A stretch of 15,792 nt of DNA, taken from Rhizobium sp. Q54. Its GTDB lineage: Bacteria > Bacteroidota > Bacteroidia > Flavobacteriales > Flavobacteriaceae. Below are positions 1-6,851 of the stretch, piece after piece (within the stretch, counting starts at the first letter, position 1; each line of letters begins with the position of its first letter). Below the pieces are notes generated by a model that did not search any database, was not told where the DNA came from, and saw only the letters and a program-made list of their open reading frames with translations. A program made the position numbers and the translations under genes. Location: NCBI GenBank assembly GCA_943324395.2, contig CALPLL020000016.1, forward strand, positions 1 through 15,792. The letters are read 5' to 3'.

Positions 1-320
1 ACCAATAAATGGTTTATTTGCTCCAGCTTTTTCTCTACAATTTTAATTTCTGTAAATGCTTCATAGGCTTCTTCCAAAACAGTTCTTCCATGTTCAAAAT
101 CGATATCTTGACGAAGAAAACCCAATTTAACTTCTTTTTCTTGTGAAATCACACCAGAATCTGGAGCGAAATCTCTAGCTAATATTTTTAACATTGTAGA
201 TTTTCCAGCACCATTTTTACCAACTAAACCTACTCGGTCACCAGCGCCTAATCGAAAGGTCACTTCTTCAAATAAATAAGTACCTCCAAAAGAAACTGAT
301 AAGTTATGTATATTAAGCAT
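1..320 (-). CDS. ABC-F family ATPase, N-terminal part (runs off the window)
   Basis: Only the first 106 codons are present; the gene continues beyond position 1. The start is the ATG at 320-318, giving MLNIHNLSVSFGGTYLFEEV. The Walker A motif GKNGAGKST lies at about residues 35-43, followed by a segment (SGVISQEKEVKLGFLRQD) typical of the first nucleotide-binding domain of ABC-F proteins such as Uup or EttA. There are no membrane segments. ABC-F proteins carry two ATPase domains and act on ribosomes or nucleic acids instead of transporting substrates. The family is clear, but which subfamily (Uup-like, EttA-like, resistance-type) cannot be decided from this fragment. It is transcribed divergently from the DUF983 gene. 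Confidence 0.88.
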   Translation of the reverse strand, partial: MLNIHNLSVSFGGTYLFEEVTFRLGAGDRVGLVGKNGAGKSTMLKILARDFAPDSGVISQEKEVKLGFLRQDIDFEHGRTVLEEAYEAFTEIKIVEKKLEQINHLL

Positions 321-350
321 TTATTATGATTTATTTTAAAATTGTATGAT

Positions 351-358
351 TAAATTTG
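351..358 (+). promoter_or_regulatory. Bacteroidota-type -7 box in front of the DUF983 gene
   Basis: The octamer TAAATTTG matches the Bacteroidota housekeeping -7 consensus TAnnTTTG exactly and lies 35 bases before the ATG at 394. I do not see a good TTG at -33. The predicted transcription start is near 364-366, inside the small inverted repeat at 361-375. Confidence 0.5.
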
Positions 359-360
359 CA

Positions 361-375
361 TACCGAAAAACGGTA
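361..375. repeat. Small perfect inverted repeat TACCG-AAAAA-CGGTA
   Basis: Two 5-base arms flank an AAAAA loop in the ABC-F/DUF983 divergent gap, directly after the -7 box. It could be a 5'-end mRNA hairpin or a small operator. It is short enough that chance is possible. Confidence 0.4.
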
Positions 376-393
376 ATTTAAAATTTTTTGCAA

Positions 394-774
394 ATGTTAA
401 AAAAAGGATCCAAATTAAATAGTATTTTAACAGGAAGTTGTCCTAAATGTCAAAATGAAAGTATGTATAAGGAAAAAAACATGCTCAAATTGACAAAAAT
501 CCTATCAATGAATGAATATTGTGGACACTGCGGTTTAAAATATCAAATTGAACCTTCCTTTTTTTATGGGGCAATGTATGTGAGTTATGCTTTAAATGTT
601 GCAGTTGGAGTTGCTGCCTTTATAATATCATATGTATTTTGTAGTTCTAGTATGAAGCAAGCTTTTATAACAATTATTATTTCAATGGTCGTTGGATTTC
701 CATATGTATTGAGATTATCTAGAAATATATACATCAATATGTTTGTTGATTACGACGAGAATTTCAAACAATAA
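394..774 (+). CDS. DUF983 family small membrane protein
   Basis: A 126-residue protein starting at the ATG at 394; the upstream in-frame TTG at 388 has no advantage. Near the N-terminus a CPKC pair (about residues 17-20) and a CGHC pair (about 44-47) make a likely zinc-ribbon-like knuckle. After the segment PSFFYGAMYVSYALN come two hydrophobic stretches, about residues 60-82 and 88-107, that look like membrane helices, and then a short polar tail. The Cys-pair plus two-helix architecture matches DUF983, whose function is unknown. The gene has its own -7 box at 351-358 and ends one base before the stop codon of the convergent oxidoreductase gene. Family call is good; no function can be assigned. 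Confidence 0.8.
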   Translation: MLKKGSKLNSILTGSCPKCQNESMYKEKNMLKLTKILSMNEYCGHCGLKYQIEPSFFYGAMYVSYALNVAVGVAAFIISYVFCSSSMKQAFITIIISMVVGFPYVLRLSRNIYINMFVDYDENFKQ

Positions 775-1821
775 CTACATTTTCTTCTCATATCTTTTAA
801 TATCAATTGCCTTATCCAGCGGTTTTTGATGTTCTATTGAATCAAATAATTCGATTGCCATCGAGGGTCCTAACATAACGCCACGAGTTCCAAGACCGTT
901 TAATAAATGCAATTGAGGAAATTTAGGATGAGTTCCAATAAGTGGCTTCCTGTCTCTCACAGTTGGTCTAACACCCGCAAAATGATCCATTATCTCAAAC
1001 TCACAATCTAGAATTTCATGAATTCTATCTAGAAGTTCTTTTTTTCCATCTTCAGTGGGAATGTTGGTTTTATCTTGCCAATTATACGTTGCACCTACTT
1101 TGAATAAATCATTCCCTAAAGGCAAAATAAAGACGCTTGTATTGATAATTACATCCAAATTAAGTTGTGGAGCTTTAATTATAAACAACTCCCCTTTTGT
1201 ACCGTCTAATGGTAAATAATTGAAATAAGGATTGGCGTGTAATCCAAAACCCTCCGCAAAAATGATATGTTTTGCTTTTAATTGTTTGTACTCGATAAAA
1301 TCATCATGAAATTGAATGGATTGATAATCGAAAGTTTCTTGAAGTGAGAGATTGTTTTCTAATAAATACTTATTGTAGGCTGCCAATAACAATTTGGTAT
1401 CAACATAACCGGTTTGTAGTACTTCGCCATAATCAAATGGGGAATTAATTCCTTGATATTTTGTTTTCACTAAATCTAATGATAAAAAAGGAGCTAGCAT
1501 TTTATTATCAGAGGCGGTAAACCAGTTGTTTTGTTCTTCAACAGAAAAGAATTTACGTAGAATAGGAATTTTATAATCTACTTTAATATGCAATTTCGAT
1601 TCTAATTTTTGGTAAAACTGATTAAGGATTTCTAATTGTTGTTGGGCTTGCCAAACTTCGCTAAAACGTTTTAAAATAACAGGATTATAAAGTCCACCGG
1701 CAATTAAAGAAGAACTTTGCGATTGATTGTCAATAATAAGAATCGATTTCTGATTTTGCATGGCAGTTTCGGCAAACGAAATACCAGCTAAACCAGAACC
1801 AACAATTAGATAATCTATCAT
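775..1821 (-). CDS. FAD-dependent oxidoreductase, DAO (glycine/D-amino-acid oxidase) family
   Basis: A 348-residue protein starting MIDYLIVGSGLAGISF. The dinucleotide-binding motif GSGLAG (residues 8-13) begins a Rossmann fold for FAD, followed by an acidic residue at the end of strand 2 (LIID). GGLYNPV near residue 42 and a C-terminal GVRPTVRDRKPLIG...NGLGTRG stretch fit the DAO-type fold, where the C-terminal glycine-rich part contacts the flavin. Length is normal for the family. The substrate is unknown. A stand-alone protein resembling the oxidase half of MnmC (tRNA wobble uridine modification) is one option, but this is a guess. The ATG at 1821 follows a good promoter at 1850-1882, so it is probably transcribed alone, separate from gldN upstream. 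Its 3' end abuts the convergent DUF983 gene with no spacer. Confidence 0.85.
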   Translation of the reverse strand: MIDYLIVGSGLAGISFAETAMQNQKSILIIDNQSQSSSLIAGGLYNPVILKRFSEVWQAQQQLEILNQFYQKLESKLHIKVDYKIPILRKFFSVEEQNNWFTASDNKMLAPFLSLDLVKTKYQGINSPFDYGEVLQTGYVDTKLLLAAYNKYLLENNLSLQETFDYQSIQFHDDFIEYKQLKAKHIIFAEGFGLHANPYFNYLPLDGTKGELFIIKAPQLNLDVIINTSVFILPLGNDLFKVGATYNWQDKTNIPTEDGKKELLDRIHEILDCEFEIMDHFAGVRPTVRDRKPLIGTHPKFPQLHLLNGLGTRGVMLGPSMAIELFDSIEHQKPLDKAIDIKRYEKKM

Positions 1822-1849
1822 TTATAAAAGTTATAGGATAATAAGATAA

Positions 1850-1882
1850 CAAAAGTAAGTAAATTGTATTTGTTAAAAACAA
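1850..1882 (-). promoter_or_regulatory. Promoter of the FAD oxidoreductase gene
   Basis: Read on the minus strand, a perfect -7 box TACTTTTG lies at 1857-1850 and a TTG at 1882-1880, 22 bases upstream. The -7 box is about 30 bases before the ATG. The TTG sits at the end of the T-tract of the preceding gldN terminator, so the two signals overlap by two bases. Confidence 0.6.
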
Positions 1883-1913
1883 AAAACTCTTATCGACTGA
1901 TAAGAGTTTTTTT
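1881..1913 (-). terminator. Intrinsic terminator at the end of gldKLMN
   Basis: A 9-bp stem ACTCTTATC / GATAAGAGT (1886-1894 and 1899-1907) with a GACT tetraloop is flanked by A-runs on one side and T-runs on the other, extending pairing to about 14 bp. It starts 15 bases beyond the gldN stop. The flanks make it look bidirectional, but the only gene reading into it is gldN on the minus strand. Confidence 0.85.
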
Positions 1914-1928
1914 ATATATATTTTTAAA

Positions 1929-3014
1929 TTAGTAATTCCACATATCGTGTTCGAAATCACGAATTTTTTCTTTTACTCTTTCCGCTTCTAACAATTGATC
2001 TAATGCATTGTTGGGCTTGTATTTTTCAATTAATCTATCACCTTGAACATTTTCCTCTTTGTAAATAACAGCATTAAAATGTCTTGAAACTAATAAATCA
2101 TCAAAATTTACTGGTTTAGAACTATTTCTGTCATTGAAAGTTGGATTAAGCTTCATAGTTTTACGAATTGCAGGATAGTAAATCCAAAATAAAACATCTG
2201 GAGCACTCATTTCTTCATAGATTTTAAGTTTTGCCTTTTTTTCATCCTCTTGTTGAGGAGTAAGAAGCGAACCTTGATTTGCAACAATCTCAGTATATTC
2301 ATCTTCAATTTCTTGTTGTCCCATAGTGGCATCAACTATACTCTTAGCAGATGAAGCAACTGGTGCTATTGCGATTAAACGGTATTTTAATTCCGCTAAT
2401 CTTTTATCAAAATACCAATACCCTTGAATTTTATAACCTTTAAGGTCTACTGCATTTAATTCAGCTGTTTTATAATCAGGACCCTCCTTTAATTTTTTAT
2501 CAATGATTAATTTCAAACATAATTGTCTAAAACCTGCAGGATCAACAGCAGGATCAATTTTAGTTGGATTGAAATTTTTGGTAACATTTTCGTCACCTTG
2601 TTTTGTCAATCTAAAATCATTGAATTTACTTTGAGCCTCAGATGCATCTAGAGGGATACTAAAATAGTCGTCTTGAAAACAAAAATCTTTAATATTAATT
2701 TTGTTTTTGTCGCCTGATTGAACATATTCTCTTAAAAGATCAAAAAGAGGTTTTCTATCCATCAATGGTTTTGTTGGATAATACAATGGGAAATTAATTC
2801 TTTGATCTATATCGATATACTCCCAAATTCTTTTACCAAACATCACATCACGGTCATCAATATAACCGTATTCCAAAGGTTTTGTATTGTCATATTTTAA
2901 TTGATTTGCATTTTTTACACCAATTTCTTTTGGTGTTTTTGCATTCAATAAATTAGGTTGACCAATACAATTAAGTGAAGACAATAAAAATATTATCAAA
3001 GAATATCTTAACAT
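1929..3014 (-). CDS. gldN: GldN, gliding motility / type IX secretion ring component
   Basis: A 361-residue protein. GldN (PorN in Porphyromonas) is a periplasmic partner of the lipoprotein GldK; together they form the ring below the outer membrane that works with the GldLM motor. The N-terminus MLRYSLIIFLLSSLNCIGQ is a signal peptide. Cys16 is preceded by Asn, which is a poor lipobox, so signal peptidase I export is more likely than lipidation. Family-typical segments include NLLNAKTPKEIG, EYGYIDDRDVMFGKRIWEYID, INFPLYYPT, KIQGYWYFDKRLAELKYRL and FNAVIYKEENVQGDR. A charged insertion around residues 233-268 precedes the conserved LFWIYYPA segment. The start ATG at 3014 is 11 bases after the gldM stop, and the gene is followed by a strong terminator, so it is the last gene of the operon. 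Confidence 0.95.
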   Translation of the reverse strand: MLRYSLIIFLLSSLNCIGQPNLLNAKTPKEIGVKNANQLKYDNTKPLEYGYIDDRDVMFGKRIWEYIDIDQRINFPLYYPTKPLMDRKPLFDLLREYVQSGDKNKINIKDFCFQDDYFSIPLDASEAQSKFNDFRLTKQGDENVTKNFNPTKIDPAVDPAGFRQLCLKLIIDKKLKEGPDYKTAELNAVDLKGYKIQGYWYFDKRLAELKYRLIAIAPVASSAKSIVDATMGQQEIEDEYTEIVANQGSLLTPQQEDEKKAKLKIYEEMSAPDVLFWIYYPAIRKTMKLNPTFNDRNSSKPVNFDDLLVSRHFNAVIYKEENVQGDRLIEKYKPNNALDQLLEAERVKEKIRDFEHDMWNY

Positions 3015-3025
3015 GTTAAATATTT

Positions 3026-4579
3026 TTAATTATTAATTCTAAATGAACAAGAAAAAACAGTTTTTGGTTTAATACCTGTGTTTGTAACCACTTGAATTTG
3101 ATCTATCAAAATTACATCATTCTTACCTAAGTTCTTAATTGCATTAGCAGCAGATGGGCTTAAAGAACCTCCAGGACAAGGATAACTTACTTTATTGATA
3201 ACCGCATTAAATGATTTTACAGTTGCCGTAACTTTGTAATCTTTTCCAAAATCTCCAAAATCAGCAGTAATATTAGCAGAAGAAATTTCTCCTTTTGAAC
3301 CAATTGTAGTTCCAGCTTTTCCATTTAATAAAGCTGTTGCAGGCGGAATATCTTTAACTCTAAATTTTTGTTTGTCGCTAACCGTTTTTCCATCAGGAAG
3401 TTTTGCGTTTACAGAAACAAAAACTTCTTTTCCAGCAAAATCTCCAATATTCCAATTGTATTGGCTATTTCCAGATTTTTTAATACCAGGGGCACTAACA
3501 GTTACATTATTATCTGAAATTCCAGGGAAAGAAATTGTCATTGGGTTATTTACCCCTTTGTAAATCACTTTCATATTATCAGATGAAATTGAAGCTGTGT
3601 TAGGTTTTGGAACAACTGCATATTTACCTTCAATATCAATAGGAATTAGTTTTTCGTCTTCTTTAAAAGTAAATTTACCTTTAATGTCATGATCTCCAAC
3701 AGCGCCAGCGCTTAATTTAAATACAGCTTGTCCATTTTCCATTGAAATACTTGCTCCACCTACGCTTACAGAAGTTGGAACAGTAGTTTCATCATATCTT
3801 CCTAAAACAACTCTACCTGTAACTGTTTCTCCTTGGAAAAATAAAGATTTATCCATGATTACAATTGCTTTGTAGTTTTTCATAGAAGCCGTTTGAGCTG
3901 TTGTATTTCCAATTAAAGCATTGTAAATATCTTGCTCTATAGACTTAACATCATTCTGAATACTTGTCAATTTTGCAATTGAGGCGATAGCTGGAAAACC
4001 TTCAAAATGATAGGCTAAATACTTTTTAGAAACTTTTTCTCTATCAATAACATTTTCAAAATTGAATTTTTTGTTCAGTGTTTCAACAATGATTTTATAT
4101 TTAACATCTACTCCAAATACTGCAGCAATTTGTTTTTTATAATTTTCTAATTTGGCCATGATTTCTTTTCCTTTTGCAGAATATCCATCGCCTTCAAACC
4201 AATTCTCATCGATGTAACCGCCTTTATCCATTTGCTCATATGGAAGTTTACCATCTTCTTCTTTTTCAAATTCTTTAGAAACATCACCTTTTAACGTACC
4301 AAGGTAGGAATACATTTCTTTAGAAATTTGTTGCACTTTTTTAGCTCTTTCGAAAGGGGTTCCAAATTGTGCTGGATTTTCAGATGCTTTTGTTTCCAAA
4401 GTAGAAAATAAACTAGTATTATAATCTTCAGAGAACTTATTTACAACTTCAAATTTTTCATTCATTAATCCAAAAGCCGATAATACTTCTTTGGACATAT
4501 TTAATGCTAACATCGCGATGAAAACCAGATACATCAGGTTCACCATCTTCTGCCTTGGGCTTAATTTTCCTCCTGCCAT
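3026..4579 (-). CDS. gldM: GldM, type IX secretion / gliding motor shaft protein
   Basis: A 517-residue protein starting MAGGKLSPRQKMVNLMYLVF. One N-terminal membrane helix (about residues 12-28) is followed by a long periplasmic part, the known layout of GldM/PorM: a dimer whose helix sits inside the GldL pentamer and whose periplasmic domains reach toward the GldK/GldN ring. The periplasmic region begins with a helical domain (about 35-225, including DVKYKIIVETLNKKFNFENV) and continues as beta-rich domains (KAIVIMDKSLFFQGETVTGRVVLG and onward). Cysteines in YPCPGG and FSCSFRINN near the C-terminus could form a disulfide. Length is close to that of characterised GldM proteins. It lies 49 bases after gldL and 11 bases before gldN. 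Confidence 0.96.
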   Translation of the reverse strand: MAGGKLSPRQKMVNLMYLVFIAMLALNMSKEVLSAFGLMNEKFEVVNKFSEDYNTSLFSTLETKASENPAQFGTPFERAKKVQQISKEMYSYLGTLKGDVSKEFEKEEDGKLPYEQMDKGGYIDENWFEGDGYSAKGKEIMAKLENYKKQIAAVFGVDVKYKIIVETLNKKFNFENVIDREKVSKKYLAYHFEGFPAIASIAKLTSIQNDVKSIEQDIYNALIGNTTAQTASMKNYKAIVIMDKSLFFQGETVTGRVVLGRYDETTVPTSVSVGGASISMENGQAVFKLSAGAVGDHDIKGKFTFKEDEKLIPIDIEGKYAVVPKPNTASISSDNMKVIYKGVNNPMTISFPGISDNNVTVSAPGIKKSGNSQYNWNIGDFAGKEVFVSVNAKLPDGKTVSDKQKFRVKDIPPATALLNGKAGTTIGSKGEISSANITADFGDFGKDYKVTATVKSFNAVINKVSYPCPGGSLSPSAANAIKNLGKNDVILIDQIQVVTNTGIKPKTVFSCSFRINN

Positions 4580-4586
4580 TTTTTCT

Positions 4587-4627
4587 AATTAGTTTTAGTG
4601 TTAATTAATATAGTTAAAAAACTAATT
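4587..4627. repeat. Inverted repeat in the gldL-gldM gap
   Basis: Perfect 10-base arms AATTAGTTTT (4587-4596) and AAAACTAATT (4618-4627) are separated by 21 bases. Together they fill nearly the whole 49-base space between the gldL stop and the gldM start. There is only one G/C pair per arm, so an RNA hairpin here would be weak. It has no terminator-like T-tract on the minus strand. Confidence 0.4.
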
Positions 4628-4628
4628 A

Positions 4629-5270
4629 TTATTTGTTACTCATTGCAGAAAGCATTCCTCCATATACATTGTTCAATGAAGACAAGTTAGAAGTTAATGA
4701 TTGCATTTGTTGGTTTAATTTAACACTATTTTCAGCAACTTCTTCGTTTAATTGAGTTGTTTTAGAAGCGCTATCCAATTGGATTTTGTACAATGCGTTG
4801 ATTGACTCCATTTGAGTTGCAGCTAATGTTAATTCATCGCTATATTTTTTTGTAGATGCCAATGACTCTGCAGTTGGAGCAATAGTTTTAGAAGCTGCTT
4901 CAAAGTTTTTGATACTGTTTCCTAAGCTTTCCATTAATTGACCATCAATTTTAGCTTCTTTCAACATAGCATCTAATTTTTTAGACAACATTCCTTCAGC
5001 ATCGCCATCAGCACCAGATTGAGCTTTGTTTGTTTTAGCAGGTGCAGCATTTGCATCTAATAATTGAGGGTAAACATTTTCCCAGTGGTAATCAACATCA
5101 ACTGGGTCAAATGCTGACAATCCAAAAATGAATGCTTCTGTTAATAATCCAGCAATAAGCAATTGACTTGCTCCAGTCCAGTGTTGAATTTTAAATAAAG
5201 CTCCTACGATTACTACTGCTGCTCCCATTCCGTAAGCAAAGTTCATTGTTTTTTTTGGTATTAATGCCAT
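4629..5270 (-). CDS. gldL: GldL, type IX secretion / gliding motor stator protein
   Basis: A 213-residue inner-membrane protein. Two membrane helices, about residues 12-28 (AYGMGAAVVIVGALFKI) and 36-53 (QLLIAGLLTEAFIFGLSA), are followed by a cytoplasmic part rich in predicted helix or coiled coil (about 90-213). GldL forms a pentamer around a GldM dimer and converts proton flow into rotation for gliding and secretion. Lys27 at the end of helix 1 and Glu45 inside helix 2 correspond to the charged membrane residues reported as important for proton-motive-force coupling in this family; the glutamate is buried in an otherwise hydrophobic helix. The HWTGA turn between the helices is family-typical. 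It lies 36 bases downstream of gldK. Confidence 0.95.
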   Translation of the reverse strand: MALIPKKTMNFAYGMGAAVVIVGALFKIQHWTGASQLLIAGLLTEAFIFGLSAFDPVDVDYHWENVYPQLLDANAAPAKTNKAQSGADGDAEGMLSKKLDAMLKEAKIDGQLMESLGNSIKNFEAASKTIAPTAESLASTKKYSDELTLAATQMESINALYKIQLDSASKTTQLNEEVAENSVKLNQQMQSLTSNLSSLNNVYGGMLSAMSNK

Positions 5271-5306
5271 AATAAAAAAAATTTAGTTTAGTTAATGTTT
5301 AATTGT

Positions 5307-6719
5307 TTATTGTTTGAATTTTTTTGTTAAATTTCCTGTTGTTTGAGTACCCATGTAATCTTGAATTGTTCTAAATCCAATATAACTTCTAGCGGTATCT
5401 GCATATTCAAAATCTCTAGCTCCTACTTGAATATAATAAGCTACATCTTTCCATGAACCACCTCTAACCACTTTTCTTTTATTTTTAATGTCTTGAACAG
5501 ATGGGTTCATTGTTGACGTAAATTCATAAGAAGCACTTTCATAAGAATCGGAAGTCCATTCGGCTACATTTCCTGCCATATTATAAAGTCCGTATCCGTT
5601 TGGATCATACGATTTAACTTCTACAGTATATAAAGCAGTATCTGCAGCATAATCACCTCTATTAGGTTTAAAATTTGCTAAGAAACAACCTCTGTCATTT
5701 TTTGTGTAAGGACCACCCCAAGGATACATTCCTGATTCTAAACCTCCTCTAGCTGCAAATTCCCATTCTGCCTCTGATGGTAATCTAAATGAATTAACCT
5801 GATCTCTTCCTTTTTTCTTTTTAATGTAGGCGTTTTTATACATCGTTCTCCACGCACAAAAAGCTCTTGCTTGATACCAATTAACTCCAACTACTGGATA
5901 TTTGGCGTAGGCCTGATGCCAAAAATAATCATTGTGCATTGGCTCGTTAAACGAATAATTAAAATCTTTTACCCACGCAGTTGTATCAGGGTAGATAACA
6001 TGAGACGTGTCTTTAATAAATTTCTGTCTTGGTGTTCCTCTTTTCGCTTTTGCAGCTTGATGTAAATCCATCCAGGTGTAACGGAATATCAATTTACTAA
6101 CATCCATAGTCTTCAAACCATTGTAAGAAGCTTTTTCTGGTAAATACATAGAATCCATTACTTGTGAATAGAATTCATCTGGGTATTTATTGGTTGCCTT
6201 AATTAATTTAACTTTATGATTTAATTTTTTTACTATATCTTTTTCATCCATAGTAGTGTATTTATCATACATGTATTTATCATAAGCTGTCGCTTTTGGA
6301 TTTTTAGCAGGATCCGGATTATTGTAAGCAAAATCTCCAATACTTCCTGTTTTACTAGAACTTTTACCATTGGCAGGAGCTTCTTTACCTTCTTCTTCTG
6401 CTAAATTTGCTAAACGAACTCTGATAGTTGAATCTTTAACCCATTCTACAAATTGACGGTATTCACTATTACTGATTTCTGTTTCGTCCATATAAAAAGA
6501 ACGAACAGTAACTGTTTTTGTATTAGCATCTTGGCTATTTGCTTGATCATCACTAGATCTACCCATAATAAATGCACCGCCAGGAACTAAAGTCATCCCA
6601 AAAGGTTTTTCTGGATGCCATTTTTTTCCTTTAACCCCAACTAACTCACCCTTATCACTTGAGCCGCCACAGCTAACAAGAAAGGATAAAATTGCGGTAA
6701 ATGCAATAAACTTCTTCAT
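5307..6719 (-). CDS. gldK: GldK, type IX secretion ring lipoprotein with FGE/SUMF1 fold
   Basis: The start is placed at the ATG at 6719 (470 residues), because MKKFIAFTAILSFLVSC is a clean lipoprotein signal with lipobox LVSC and Cys17; an in-frame extension to 6788 would hide it and would include the putative promoter. The mature part carries a formylglycine-generating-enzyme/sulfatase-modifying fold: GMTLVPGGAFIMGRS, SFYMDETEISNSEYRQFV, GVNWYQARAFCAWR, FRLPSEAEWEFAARGG, YGLYNMAGNVAEWTSD, KVVRGGSW and SYIGFRT. The C-terminal position where catalytic FGE has its active-site cysteine has none here, as expected for a structural protein. GldK (PorK) pairs with GldN in the periplasmic ring anchored in the outer membrane. 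A long insertion (about residues 105-245) separates the first FGE motifs from the rest. It is the first gene of gldKLMN. Confidence 0.95.
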   Translation of the reverse strand: MKKFIAFTAILSFLVSCGGSSDKGELVGVKGKKWHPEKPFGMTLVPGGAFIMGRSSDDQANSQDANTKTVTVRSFYMDETEISNSEYRQFVEWVKDSTIRVRLANLAEEEGKEAPANGKSSSKTGSIGDFAYNNPDPAKNPKATAYDKYMYDKYTTMDEKDIVKKLNHKVKLIKATNKYPDEFYSQVMDSMYLPEKASYNGLKTMDVSKLIFRYTWMDLHQAAKAKRGTPRQKFIKDTSHVIYPDTTAWVKDFNYSFNEPMHNDYFWHQAYAKYPVVGVNWYQARAFCAWRTMYKNAYIKKKKGRDQVNSFRLPSEAEWEFAARGGLESGMYPWGGPYTKNDRGCFLANFKPNRGDYAADTALYTVEVKSYDPNGYGLYNMAGNVAEWTSDSYESASYEFTSTMNPSVQDIKNKRKVVRGGSWKDVAYYIQVGARDFEYADTARSYIGFRTIQDYMGTQTTGNLTKKFKQ

Positions 6720-6757
6720 ATGCGTTTGTATTATGTGTGTTTTTGTATTTGAGGGCG

Positions 6758-6788
6758 TAAACCTATTTAATATTTTCATAAAAAACAA
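6758..6788 (-). promoter_or_regulatory. gldK: Possible gldK promoter
   Basis: On the minus strand TAGGTTTA (6765-6758) is one mismatch from the TAnnTTTG -7 box, and a TTG lies at 6788-6786, 20 bases upstream. It would give a leader of about 30 bases before the gldK ATG. The imperfect last base of the box keeps this tentative. The 132-base gap to the upstream gene supports an independent start. Confidence 0.4.
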
Positions 6789-6851
6789 TTATTTTTGATT
6801 AAAAAAAGCTTGTAAACGCAATTTTTAAACTATTCTTAATTTAACTATTTG

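Noticed and set aside
1730..1960. Open reading frame of 76 codons on the minus strand
   Set aside because: It overlaps the oxidoreductase start in another frame and reads through the gldN terminator; the translation is low-complexity and unlike any family.
1929..3014. GldN as a lipoprotein because of Cys16 in its signal peptide
   Set aside because: The residue before the cysteine is Asn, which does not fit a lipobox, and GldN is known as a periplasmic protein paired with the lipoprotein GldK.
5307..6719. GldK as an active formylglycine-generating enzyme
   Set aside because: The fold motifs are present but the C-terminal catalytic cysteine is missing; gene context and lipobox identify the structural T9SS protein.
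6720..6788. N-terminal extension of gldK
   Set aside because: It would bury the lipoprotein signal peptide that starts at 6719 and includes the candidate promoter.
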